Assembly: GCA_963763095.1 (NCBI GenBank)
Contig: CAVXNR010000006.1
Coordinates: forward strand, 310,001 to 374,000
From: CAVUCH01 sp963763095
GTDB lineage: Bacteria > Acidobacteriota > Vicinamibacteria > Vicinamibacterales > JAENWD01
Direction: 5' to 3'
DNA: 64,000 nucleotides
This document shows, in pieces, positions 34,924 to 43,344 of the stretch. The notes beneath the pieces were generated by a model. The model was not told the DNA's origin. It saw nothing but the letters and a program-made list of their open reading frames with translations, and ran no database searches. A program made the translations under genes and the position numbers. Every line of letters begins with the position of its first letter. Positions within the stretch are counted from its first letter, which is position 1.

Positions 34924-36107
34924 AGCTGTCCGTGATGATGTTCCTCCAGTACTTCGTCTGGGGGACCTGGTACGTCACCATGGGCACGTACCTGCTGAGA
35001 ACACTCCAGTTCTCCGGGCAGGAGAGCGGCCTGGCGTACAGCACCACGGCGCTTGCGGCGATGGTCTCGCCGTTTTTCGTCGGGCTCGTCGCCGACCGCT
35101 TCTTCGCGACCGAGCGGATCCTCGCGGCTTTGCACCTCGTCGGGGCGCTGCTGCTGTTCTACGTCTCGACGCTGACCGACTTCAGCACGTTCTACCCGGT
35201 GCTGCTCGGCTACACGCTGTGCTACATGCCGACGCTGGCGCTGACCAACTCACTATCGTTCCACCACATGCGCGACCCGGGACGTGAGTTCCCCGGCATC
35301 CGCGTCCTCGGCACCATCGGGTGGATCGTGGCGGGTTTTGCCATCAGTGCTCTTCATGCAGAGAGCCTCGCCCTGCAGTTCCGGCTCGCGGCCGGCGCGT
35401 CGGCGGTGCTCGGCCTGTTCTCCTTCGTGCTCCCGCACACTCCTCCCGCACGCGTCGGGCACAAGGTGACGACGCGTGACATCCTCGGCCTCGACGCATT
35501 GGAACTGCTGAAGGAGCGATCCTTCGCGATCTTCGTCATCGGATCGTTCCTGATCTGCATCCCGCTGCAGTTCTACTACGCCTTCACGAATCCGTACCTG
35601 ACGGAGCTCGGCGTCACGAACACCGCTGCAATCCAGACCATGGGGCAGATGTCGGAGATCGGCTTCATGCTGGTGATGCCGTTCTTTTTCCGCCGGCTTG
35701 GCGTCAAGTGGATGCTGCTGATCGGGATGGCGACCTGGGTATTGCGATACGTCCTGTTCGCGTTCGGCGACGGCCACTCCCTCATCTGGATGGTGTACCT
35801 CGGGATCCTGGTGCATGGGATCTGCTACGACTTCTTCTTCGTCACCGGGCAGATCTATGTGGACCAGAAGGCGCCACTGCACATCCGAGCTGCGGCGCAG
35901 GGCTTCATCGCGTTCGTGACGCTGGGCGTCGGGATGTTCGTGGGATCGTACATGTCGGGGTGGGTGGTCGACCGGTACACCTACACGGAAGGCGCCGCAC
36001 AGCTGCACACCTGGGAGCCGATCTGGCTGATCCCTGCCGGGTTTGCCGCGGGGGTGCTCGTGCTGTTCGCGCTGTTCTTCAGGGCGCCCGAAGAGAAGCC
36101 GCGTTGA
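34902..36107 (+). CDS. MFS transporter, nucleoside/sugar:H+ symporter (NupG-like)
   Basis: A 401-residue 12-helix transporter: LKLSVMMFLQYFVWGTWYVT, GLAYSTTALAAMVSPFFVGL, GRVLGTIGWIVAGF-like segment (IRVLGTIGWIVAGFAI), and the central loop before LLKERSFAIFVIGSFLICIP. This layout resembles the NupG/XapB nucleoside symporter family, often found with DUF1080 and ThuA genes in sugar clusters, where it may import the released sugar or keto-sugar. The start is the ATG at 34902 inside the DUF1080 3' end. Confidence 0.88.
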   Translation: MPTATRLKLSVMMFLQYFVWGTWYVTMGTYLLRTLQFSGQESGLAYSTTALAAMVSPFFVGLVADRFFATERILAALHLVGALLLFYVSTLTDFSTFYPVLLGYTLCYMPTLALTNSLSFHHMRDPGREFPGIRVLGTIGWIVAGFAISALHAESLALQFRLAAGASAVLGLFSFVLPHTPPARVGHKVTTRDILGLDALELLKERSFAIFVIGSFLICIPLQFYYAFTNPYLTELGVTNTAAIQTMGQMSEIGFMLVMPFFFRRLGVKWMLLIGMATWVLRYVLFAFGDGHSLIWMVYLGILVHGICYDFFFVTGQIYVDQKAPLHIRAAAQGFIAFVTLGVGMFVGSYMSGWVVDRYTYTEGAAQLHTWEPIWLIPAGFAAGVLVLFALFFRAPEEKPR

Positions 36108-36147
36108 CGCGTGCGGAACCGCAGGGACTCAGATTGGGAGACCTCTC

Positions 36148-36948
36148 ATGAACCGTCGTGATTTCCTCGCATCCTCGGTCGCAGCCGCCGGCGTCGCCGG
36201 CCTGCACGCAGGTGGGTCGATGGCTCAGGCACAACAGTCCTCGCAGGCGTACTACGAGCTGCGACGGTATGAACTCCGCGTCGGCCCGATGCTCGATCGC
36301 ATGCACGAGTACCTGAAGGACGTGTCGCTGCCCGCCCACAACCGGGCCGGCGTCCGCACGGTCGGCGCGTTCACCCCCGTGTACGGCGGGCTGTCACCGG
36401 CAATCTACCTGCTGCTGGCCTATCCGTCCCTCCAGGAGTTCGCGTCGTTGGGGGCACGGCTCGAGGCCGACGCGACTTTCCGGAAGGCTGCGGACGCACA
36501 CGCGGGACTCCCGGCCACCGATCCCGCGTACCTCCGCGTCCACAGCCAGCTGATGGCCGCACCGGCGTTCATGCCGGCACTCGAAGTGCCCCCGTCCGCC
36601 GCCGGCAACAAGCCGCGCATTTTCGAGCTGCGCACCTACGAAAGCCACAGCAAGCGGGCGAGCCGGAAGAAGCTGCAGATGTTCGGCGAGATGGGCGAGC
36701 TGTCGATTTTCAGGCGGACGGGCCTGCGCCCCGTGTTCTTCGGCGACAACCTGATCGGGGAGCGGCTGCCGAGCTTTACCTACATGCTGACGTTCGACGA
36801 CATGGCCGCCCGCGAGAAGAACTGGGGAGCGTTCATCGCGGATCCCGAGTGGGTCAAGCTGCGCGCAACCGAGGGCTACACCGATCCCGAGATCGTGTCG
36901 AACATCACGTCCATCATCCTGCGGCCGACGCCGTATTCACAGCTCTGA
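36148..36948 (+). CDS. Tat-exported NIPSNAP-family protein
   Basis: A 266-residue protein with a twin-arginine leader (MNRRDFLASSVAAAGVAGLH) and two NIPSNAP dimeric alpha/beta-barrel domains: YYELRRYELRVGPMLDRMHE near 35 and PRIFELRTYESHSKRASRKK near 150. The biochemical role of secreted NIPSNAP proteins is unknown; they recur in Acidobacteria and Planctomycetes sugar clusters. The ATG at 36148 follows gggag. Confidence 0.9.
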   Translation: MNRRDFLASSVAAAGVAGLHAGGSMAQAQQSSQAYYELRRYELRVGPMLDRMHEYLKDVSLPAHNRAGVRTVGAFTPVYGGLSPAIYLLLAYPSLQEFASLGARLEADATFRKAADAHAGLPATDPAYLRVHSQLMAAPAFMPALEVPPSAAGNKPRIFELRTYESHSKRASRKKLQMFGEMGELSIFRRTGLRPVFFGDNLIGERLPSFTYMLTFDDMAAREKNWGAFIADPEWVKLRATEGYTDPEIVSNITSIILRPTPYSQL

Positions 36949-36979
36949 TGCCCGGTGCCCCGCGCGATCGTGAGGCTGC

Positions 36980-39370
36980 ATGCGTCTGATGGCTGCCGTG
37001 GCCGCCTGCGTTCTGGTTCTCTCGGCGGGCGGTGCCACTCGCGCACAGGCCCCCACCCCCAGTCTGCTGACGGCCCGCTGGGATGCGCACTGGATACGGC
37101 CTGCCGACGCGCCGCCCAGGGGTTTCGGCGTTTACCATTTCCGGAAGACTTTCGATCTCGCATCGGTGCCTGCGCGATTCGTGATCCATGCAACCGCGGA
37201 CAACCGCTACGAGCTGTACGTGAATGGACGGCGCCTGATGACGGGCCCCGCACGAGGAGACCTGAACCACTGGCGATTCGAGACGCAGGACATCGCAGCG
37301 GCGCTCCGGCCCGGCCGCAACGTCATTGCCGCCGTGGTCTGGAACTTCGCCGAAGAGGCGCCGATGGCGCAGGTGACCCACGAGACCGGGCTGCTCGTGC
37401 AGGGCGATACAGCCGCTGAGCGGCTGGTCAACACGGATCGCACGTGGAAGGCGGTGCGGAACGATGCGGTGTCGCTCCTGCTGATCGACCGCGCATCGAT
37501 CTTCCACGAATACTTCGTGGGCGGCCCGGGCGAGCAGGTCGACGGGCACCGGTATCCCTGGGGATGGGAGACGGTGGAGTTCGCTGATACGCCCTGGGGT
37601 GCCGTAACCGAGCTCACGATCGGAGGACCGCGAGGGATCCGCGACACCCCCTCGCGCTGGATGCTCGTACCCCGGGCAATCCCGCCGATGGAGGAAGCGC
37701 CCGAGCGCTTCACACGAATCGCGCGTGTGGACAGCGGTAACCCGCCATCCGCCGTACTGCAGGGGAAGGGTGCGTGGACGGTGCCTCCACGCAGCACCGT
37801 GACGCTCCTGCTCGACCGCGGGCACCTGACCACGGCGTATCCCGAGCTCGTGACGACTGGCGGCCGGGGAGCGGCGATCACGCTCACCTACACCGAGGCA
37901 GCGCGAGCGAAGGCGCCGGGCGGCACGAAAGGCGAGAAGGGCAATCGCAACGAAGTCGAGGGCAAGGCCGTGGCTGGCCTGCGCGACCGCTTCGTCACGG
38001 ACGGCGGCCGCGGCCGTCTGTTCCGGCCCCTGTGGTGGCGCACGTTCCGCTATGTCGAGGTTGCGGTCCAGACGGCCGACGAGGCATTGGCAATCGATGA
38101 CATCCGCGCACTCTTTACCGCCTACCCCTTCGAGGAGCGCGGCCGATTCGCGAGCAGCGATCCCGTGCTCGGCAAAATCTGGGAGGTCGGCTGGCGGACC
38201 GCGCGTGTCTGCGCACACGAGACCTACATGGATACGCCGTACTGGGAGCAACTGCAGTACGTCGGCGACACGCGCATCCAGGCCCTGCTCTCGATGTACG
38301 TCGGCGGCGACGACCGGCTGGTGAAGAACGCCATCGGGCTGTTCGACGAGTCCCGTCTGCCCGACGGACTCACCCAGAGCCGCTACCCGACGATGCTGCC
38401 GCAGATGATTCCGCCGTTCTCGCTGTTCTGGATCGGGATGATGCACGACCTCTACCTGTGGGGCGGCGACGAGGCGTTCGCGAGACGCTACCTCCGTGGC
38501 GCGGGCGAGACGCTGCACTGGTTCGAGGCGCGGCTCGCACCCTCCGGGCTGCTCGGGAAGCTCGAATGGTGGAACTTCGCCGACTGGGTAGAGGGCGCGG
38601 GGTTCGATTTCGGCGAGCCGCCAATGGACGGGGGCGGCGACTCCGTCGTGCTGTCGTTGCAATTCGTCCTCGCGCTGCGGGAGGCCGCAGACCTCGAAGC
38701 GGCGGTCGGCCGCGCAGACGCTGCCGCGGCGTACCGTGCGCTGGCCGACAAGGTGGCCGCTGCCGTCACGCGCACCGCGTGGGACGAGGGCAAACGCTTC
38801 TTCGCCGATACGCCATCCAGGCGGACCTACAGCCAGCACGCCAACCTGCTCGCCGTGCTCGCGGGTCTCGTGCCAGGGGCTGAGCAGCCGGCGTTCATGC
38901 GTCGGGTGCTCGACGATCCGTCACTCACGCAGGCCACCTACTACTTCCAGTTCTATCTGTTCCGCGCCATGAAAACCGCAGGCCTGGGCGACGACTACCT
39001 GCTGCGGCTCGGCCCGTGGCGCAAAATGCTGGACCTGGGCCTGACCACGTGGGCGGAGACGCCCGAGCCGACGCGCTCGGATTCACATGCCTGGAGCGCG
39101 CACCCGAACTACGACCTGCTCACGACCGTCGCGGGAGTCGAACCGGCAACCCCCGGGTTCGCCACCGTACGGATCCAGCCACACCTCGGCACCCTGACTG
39201 GGGCAAAGGCGTCCGTCGCGACGCCGCGCGGCCTGGTCGTCGTCAATTACGTGCGATCGGGAGACTCACTCACGGCCGATGTCACCCTGCCCACGGGAAT
39301 GACCGGAACGTTCCACTGGAAGGGTAAAGAGACGAGCCTCCGTTCCGGAACCCAGCACGTCGTCAACTAG
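36980..39370 (+). CDS. Secreted alpha-L-rhamnosidase, GH78 family
   Basis: A 796-residue protein with a signal peptide (MRLMAAVAACVLVLSAGGAT). An N-terminal carbohydrate-binding jelly roll (FVIHATADNRYELYVNGRRL, LNHWRFETQDIAAALRPGRN) precedes the (alpha/alpha)6 catalytic barrel: CAHETYMDTPYWEQLQYVGD, GGDSVVLSLQFVLALREAAD, FADTPSRRTYSQHANLLAVL, TWAETPEPTRSDSHAWSAHP. The acid residues of GH78 fall in the ETYMDTPYWEQ and TWAETPEP segments. It releases terminal L-rhamnose from glycosides, fitting a cluster for rhamnosylated plant or microbial compounds. Confidence 0.92.
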   Translation: MRLMAAVAACVLVLSAGGATRAQAPTPSLLTARWDAHWIRPADAPPRGFGVYHFRKTFDLASVPARFVIHATADNRYELYVNGRRLMTGPARGDLNHWRFETQDIAAALRPGRNVIAAVVWNFAEEAPMAQVTHETGLLVQGDTAAERLVNTDRTWKAVRNDAVSLLLIDRASIFHEYFVGGPGEQVDGHRYPWGWETVEFADTPWGAVTELTIGGPRGIRDTPSRWMLVPRAIPPMEEAPERFTRIARVDSGNPPSAVLQGKGAWTVPPRSTVTLLLDRGHLTTAYPELVTTGGRGAAITLTYTEAARAKAPGGTKGEKGNRNEVEGKAVAGLRDRFVTDGGRGRLFRPLWWRTFRYVEVAVQTADEALAIDDIRALFTAYPFEERGRFASSDPVLGKIWEVGWRTARVCAHETYMDTPYWEQLQYVGDTRIQALLSMYVGGDDRLVKNAIGLFDESRLPDGLTQSRYPTMLPQMIPPFSLFWIGMMHDLYLWGGDEAFARRYLRGAGETLHWFEARLAPSGLLGKLEWWNFADWVEGAGFDFGEPPMDGGGDSVVLSLQFVLALREAADLEAAVGRADAAAAYRALADKVAAAVTRTAWDEGKRFFADTPSRRTYSQHANLLAVLAGLVPGAEQPAFMRRVLDDPSLTQATYYFQFYLFRAMKTAGLGDDYLLRLGPWRKMLDLGLTTWAETPEPTRSDSHAWSAHPNYDLLTTVAGVEPATPGFATVRIQPHLGTLTGAKASVATPRGLVVVNYVRSGDSLTADVTLPTGMTGTFHWKGKETSLRSGTQHVVN

Positions 39371-39405
39371 ACCCAGTGCTCGCTTGTGGTGTCACCGCAC
39401 CGCTG

Positions 39406-39474
39406 ATGTGGGGCAGGGCTTCAGGCCCTGCAAATCGGCGTGCGCTCTAGCAGGCCTGAAGGCCTGCCCCACAT
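39406..39474. repeat. Long palindromic repeat tggggcaggccttcaggcctgc, paired copies
   Basis: The left arm (39406-39430) reads atgtggggcagggcttcagg and the right arm (39450-39474) is its near-complement ending ggcctgccccacat. The element lies between two convergent genes (rhamnosidase and the dapE-like gene), so it may end transcription from both sides. The same element occurs at 51060-51154. Confidence 0.85.
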
Positions 39475-39574
39475 GACGACACAAGTGAATCGCGGGTTTA
39501 GGTCCTGGCTGGAGGAACTGGAATCTTAATTGGCCACTCCACCGTGCACGGGTGAAGCGCAGGCCGACTCGACG

Positions 39575-40579
39575 TCACGCCTCTTGTGCCAGCAGCGCCG
39601 TTGCGAGCTCCACATAGCGGTCGACCGCGGTGTGCAGCTCCGCGACCGGGACCTGCTCGTGATCGGTGTGCGCCACCAGGATCGAGCCGGGGCCGAACAG
39701 CAGCGGCATGCCCCAGCGATCCAGAAAGGGAATGTCGGTCGTGAACGAGAAGACTGCGGTCTCGAAGCCCGGGACCGTGGCGAGCGTCATGGCGGGCACT
39801 TCGAGCACGACGTCGATCCGGACGCCGTTGCCGACCGGCGCCAGCAGCGAGAGAACGTCCGCTGCCGGGCCGACGGTGCGGAACATGACTTCCGCTTCGG
39901 CGTGTGGCGGAATGACGTTCGGTGCGATGCCGCCATCAATCAGTCCTATCGTGTAGTGGGTGCGCCCGAGCGGCTCGCGCGTCGGCCACGGAATCGATCG
40001 CAGCCGCACCAGCGCGTCGAGCAACCTTTCGATTGCCGATTCCCCCGTCTCCGGAAACGCCGAGTGCGCGGCCCGTCCGGCGGCAGTCAGCTTGACGCGC
40101 AACGCGCCTCGCGTGGCCAGCCCGAGGCGACTATCGGTCGGCTCCCCATTGATCAGGAAGCGACACGCGTTCGGCACCGCGTTGGCGGCGCGGGCGCCGT
40201 CGCTTCCGCGCTCCTCGCCCACCACGAAGAGCGCGCCGACGTCACGCACGCCCTGGCTGCGCAGCCGCTCGAGCGCCGCGATCTGCACGGCGACAATACC
40301 CTTCGCATCGCATGCACCACGCCCGTACAAGAGACCGCCCTCTTCCCGGCTCGGCACGAACGGCGGCACACAGTCGAAGTGGGTCGACAGCATCACCTGG
40401 GGAGGATCGATCGTGGCGAGCACATTGAATCGGTCATCGGTGACGGGTATTTCCTCCACGCGAAAACCGCGGCGCCGCAGGTACGCCGCGAGCCAGCGCC
40501 CGCAGTCTCCTTCCTGACCCGTGGTGGAATCGATGTCGACCAGGGTCCGCGCGAGCTGGAGCAGGCTCAGCGTATCCAT
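39575..40579 (-). CDS. M20-family deacylase (ArgE/DapE type; probable succinyl-DAP desuccinylase)
   Basis: A 334-residue dinuclear zinc peptidase-fold enzyme: STHFDCVPPFVPSREEGG (His and Asp ligands), GRGACDAKGIVAVQIAAL, VVGEERGSDGARAANAV (catalytic Glu), and GGIAPNVIPPHAEAEVMFRT in the dimerisation domain. Its ATG overlaps the end of dapD by 13 bp, which strongly suggests the next step of the succinylase lysine pathway, removing succinate from N-succinyl-LL-2,6-diaminopimelate. ArgE- or LysK-like activity cannot be excluded from sequence alone. Confidence 0.88.
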   Translation of the reverse strand: MDTLSLLQLARTLVDIDSTTGQEGDCGRWLAAYLRRRGFRVEEIPVTDDRFNVLATIDPPQVMLSTHFDCVPPFVPSREEGGLLYGRGACDAKGIVAVQIAALERLRSQGVRDVGALFVVGEERGSDGARAANAVPNACRFLINGEPTDSRLGLATRGALRVKLTAAGRAAHSAFPETGESAIERLLDALVRLRSIPWPTREPLGRTHYTIGLIDGGIAPNVIPPHAEAEVMFRTVGPAADVLSLLAPVGNGVRIDVVLEVPAMTLATVPGFETAVFSFTTDIPFLDRWGMPLLFGPGSILVAHTDHEQVPVAELHTAVDRYVELATALLAQEA

Positions 40580-41412
40580 CGTTCCAGCTCGGTTCGCGTG
40601 TCCGTGCGTGCGTCGCGGTACTTCACGATGACCGGGGTCGCAAGCGACAGGCCCCAGCTCGCGCCCTGGCCAACGGTCACGGCCCGTGCCCCGGGCACGA
40701 CGACGGCCCCTTCCGGCACCACCAGCGGCTGCCCTTTCTCGGCGTGCACGATACAGCCGTTCGGCAGATCGTAGAGTGGGGTCGATCCTGTCATGACGGT
40801 GCCCGCGGCGATCACCGCGCGCGCACGCACGACAATGCCCTCGTAGATTCCCGTGTTCCCACCCACGAGCACGTCGTCTTCGATGATCACCGGCAGCGCG
40901 CCGACGGGCTCGATGACGCCGCCGATCTGGGCGCCTGCGCTCAGGTGTACTCGCGCTCCCACCTGTGCGCACGACCCCACGAGCGCGTGGGAATCGACGA
41001 GCGTGCCCTCGCCGACATATGCCCCGATGTTGATGTACATGGGGGGCATGCAGATGACGCCGCGCGCGAGGTACGCGCCGTCGCGGACCGAGGACCCTCC
41101 TGGCACAACGCGGACCCCGTCGGCCGTCGAAAGGCGCTTCAACGGCAGCGTGTCCTTGTCGACGAACGGCCAGCGGCCGTGATCCATCGACACGTCCGCC
41201 AGCCCGCCCCAACGGAACCCGAGGAGAATTCCCTGCTTCACCCACGTGTTCACGCGCCAGCCCGTTGCGCTCCCCGCGTCCGGCTCCGCCGCGCGCACCC
41301 GCCCGGCAGACAACTCCGCGCGCAGCTGCACGAAGACGGCTCGGGCTTCCTCGCGGTCTGCCGAGTCGCCCGCAGAGAAGAGCGCGGTCACCTGGTCGGA
41401 AAGAGGAGACAT
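40567..41412 (-). CDS. dapD: Tetrahydrodipicolinate N-succinyltransferase
   Basis: A 281-residue left-handed beta-helix acyltransferase adding succinate from succinyl-CoA to 2,3,4,5-tetrahydrodipicolinate. Motifs: GWRVNTWVKQGILLGFRWGG, VVPGGSSVRDGAYLARGVIC, MPPMYINIGAYVGEGTLVDS, VHLSAGAQIGGVIEPVGALP, NTGIYEGIVVRARAVIAAGT. The hexapeptide-repeat core is complete. It lies in a dapB-dapA-dapD-dapE order on the minus strand. Confidence 0.95.
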   Translation of the reverse strand: MSPLSDQVTALFSAGDSADREEARAVFVQLRAELSAGRVRAAEPDAGSATGWRVNTWVKQGILLGFRWGGLADVSMDHGRWPFVDKDTLPLKRLSTADGVRVVPGGSSVRDGAYLARGVICMPPMYINIGAYVGEGTLVDSHALVGSCAQVGARVHLSAGAQIGGVIEPVGALPVIIEDDVLVGGNTGIYEGIVVRARAVIAAGTVMTGSTPLYDLPNGCIVHAEKGQPLVVPEGAVVVPGARAVTVGQGASWGLSLATPVIVKYRDARTDTRTELERWIR

Positions 41413-41417
41413 CTCGG

Positions 41418-41452
41418 TTTTCAGTGTTCAGCTCTCAGTTCTCGGTCTTCAT
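41418..41452. repeat. Heptanucleotide repeat, unit ttntcag (degenerate)
   Basis: Five 7-bp units (ttttcag, tgttcag, ctctcag, ttctcgg, tcttcat) span the dapA-dapD spacer and run 4 bp into the dapA stop region. Confidence 0.6.
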
Positions 41453-42348
41453 CCAGCCACCCGCGCGGCCAGCCCCAGCTCACCGAGCGCTTCCGCGATC
41501 TTCCCTCTGCTCGTGTCGGCGGGCGGCACCATCGGGAGGCGGTAGTTCTCCTCGAGGAGCCCCAGCATCGCCATGGCGGACTTCACCGGGATTGGGTTCG
41601 ATTCAACGAAGTTGACGAGCATCAGGCGCATCAGGCGTCTGTGCTCCCTGCGGGCGGTGGCGAAGTCGTCCCGCTCAGCGGCCTCGACCATCCGCGCCAT
41701 CTCGGCCGGCACGATGTTGGCCGCCACCGAGATGATGCCGCGGCCTCCTACCGCCATCAGCGGCAGCGTGAGGGCATCGTCGCCCGACAGCACGATGAAG
41801 TCTTCCGGCACGATGCGAACGACCTCGCACATCTGCGTCATGTTGCCCGACGCTTCTTTGACTCCGACGATGTTCGCGACGGCCGCGAGGCGGACGACGG
41901 TGCGGGGCTCGATATTGCAGCCCGTCCGGCCAGGCACGTTGTAGAGGATGATGGGAAGCGCGGTGCGCGAGGCAATGCGCTCGTAGTGGCGGAGGAGACC
42001 GTCCTGTGTTGGCTTGTTGTAGTAGGGCGTCACCGAAAGGATGCCCTGAACCCCCAGGTCCTCGAGCTCGCGGGCGAGGTCGGCCACCTCCTCGGTGTTG
42101 TAGCCGCCCGCGCCAGCCAGGACAGGCACACGCCCACGAGCCTCCGCGAGCACCAGTTCCACGACGCGCAGGTGCTCCTCGCGCGTGAGCGTTGGGCTCT
42201 CCCCAGTCGTGCCGCACGGCACCACGAAATGCACGCCCTCGTCAATCTGGCGCCGGGCGAGCCGGCGCACGGCTGGCTCGTCGACCGCGCCGGTGGGCGT
42301 GAACGGGGTTACGAGGGCGGTGCCGAGACCGGTCCATGGTTGTCTCAT
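41449..42348 (-). CDS. dapA: 4-hydroxy-tetrahydrodipicolinate synthase
   Basis: A 299-residue TIM-barrel aldolase condensing pyruvate with aspartate semialdehyde. Motifs: VPCGTTGESPTLTREEHLRV near 43, the Tyr segment ILSVTPYYNKPTQDGLLRHY near 130, the Schiff-base Lys in IVGVKEASGNMTQM near 163, and IISVAANIVPAEMARM near 205. The ATG at 42348 has ribosome site gagaggaccc. It is separated from dapB by a large heptad-repeat spacer and from dapD by a short one. Confidence 0.95.
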   Translation of the reverse strand: MRQPWTGLGTALVTPFTPTGAVDEPAVRRLARRQIDEGVHFVVPCGTTGESPTLTREEHLRVVELVLAEARGRVPVLAGAGGYNTEEVADLARELEDLGVQGILSVTPYYNKPTQDGLLRHYERIASRTALPIILYNVPGRTGCNIEPRTVVRLAAVANIVGVKEASGNMTQMCEVVRIVPEDFIVLSGDDALTLPLMAVGGRGIISVAANIVPAEMARMVEAAERDDFATARREHRRLMRLMLVNFVESNPIPVKSAMAMLGLLEENYRLPMVPPADTSRGKIAEALGELGLAARVAG

Positions 42349-42386
42349 ATGGGTCCTCTCCTCGAGCGGATGTTGCGCGCGCATGA

Positions 42387-42591
42387 CTAAGGGCTAAGGG
42401 CTAAGGGCCAAGGGCCAAGGGCTAAGGGCTAAGGGCCAAGGGCTAAGGGCTAAGGGCCAAGGGCTAAGGGTCAAGGGCTAAAGGCGTTTACCGTTGACCG
42501 TTGACCGTTGAGCGTTGAGCGTGACGTTAACCGTGGACCGTTAGCCGTTAGTCCCTTAGCCCTTAGCCATCGGCCCCCTTAGCCCTTAGCC
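42387..42591. repeat. Compound heptanucleotide repeat: ctaaggg x14, ccgttga x4, then inverted cccttag
   Basis: The dapA-dapB spacer is built of 7-bp units: about fourteen of ctaaggg/ccaaggg (42387-42484), then ccgttga (42491-42511) with gcgttga variants, then ccgttag, and finally units of cccttag (about 42553-42591), the reverse complement of the first set. The outer arms can fold into a long hairpin with the ccgttga array in its loop. It is the longest heptad locus in the window. Confidence 0.92.
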
Positions 42592-42595
42592 TTCC

Positions 42596-43285
42596 TCACA
42601 ACCCGAGCACATCGTGCATCGTGTACCAGCCGCGGCGTCCCCTCACCCAGCGGGCCGCAACCAGCGCTCCCCGCGCGAAGGTACCACGGTCGCGCACCGT
42701 GTGCGTCAGTGTGATCGTCTCGGAAGGACCGTCGAAGCCGATGGTGTGGGTGCCAGGTATCGAGCCGGCGCGGGTGGCGGCCACGTCGATTGCACGCGCG
42801 TAGCCGGCTGATTCCATCGCTTTCTGCAGTAGGAGCGCCGTACCCGAAGGCGCATCGCGCTTGGCAGCGTGATGCATCTCGTGCACGTAGGCGCCGTATT
42901 CCTCCTGAGGCCCCAGCAGGCGCGCTGCCGCTTTCACGATCTCGCCGAAGAGAATCGCACCCGTAGAGAAGTTGGGCGCCGCGACGGCCCCGATTCCGGA
43001 GCGCTCCACCACCTGCCTCACGCGCACGCTCGCATCCTGCCAGCCGGTGGTGCCGATTACCACGTTGATCCCCGCGGCAGCCAGGCCGCGTACGTTCTCT
43101 TCGACCGCGGCGGCGACGGAGAAATCGATCGCCACGTCGACATCCGGCCAGCGGCCGGGCAGCAGGCCCTCGCCCCGGTCGTTCGACGTCTCGTCCAGCA
43201 CACCCGCCACCTCGCAGCCGTACTCCGGCGCGAGCGCTTCGACGAGCCTTCCCATACGGCCGTGTCCCAGCAGCAACAATCGCAT
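42596..43285 (-). CDS. dapB: 4-hydroxy-tetrahydrodipicolinate reductase
   Basis: A 229-residue enzyme reducing the DapA product with NAD(P)H. It is shorter than the E. coli type (about 273) but has the core motifs: nucleotide site LLLGHGRMGRLVEALAPEYG, substrate motif EMHHAAKRDAPSGTALLLQK near 137, and C-terminal GSIPGTHTIGFDGPSETITL near 172. The compact form occurs in several phyla. It is first in the lysine gene run. Confidence 0.93.
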   Translation of the reverse strand: MRLLLLGHGRMGRLVEALAPEYGCEVAGVLDETSNDRGEGLLPGRWPDVDVAIDFSVAAAVEENVRGLAAAGINVVIGTTGWQDASVRVRQVVERSGIGAVAAPNFSTGAILFGEIVKAAARLLGPQEEYGAYVHEMHHAAKRDAPSGTALLLQKAMESAGYARAIDVAATRAGSIPGTHTIGFDGPSETITLTHTVRDRGTFARGALVAARWVRGRRGWYTMHDVLGL

Positions 43286-43344
43286 CGTCTTGAATTATTT
43301 CTGTCGTGAGCGATGCGTCCGATTCGCAGGATCGCTCGAGCGCG

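Noticed and set aside
30925..36948. The FGE-fold protein at 29912 as activator of the sulfatase-fold enzyme at 52383
   Set aside because: The FGE-fold protein lacks the catalytic Cys and the enzyme lacks a Cys/Ser to be modified.
42387..42591. CRISPR array
   Set aside because: The period is 7 bp with no unique spacers and no cas genes, so it is a short tandem repeat.
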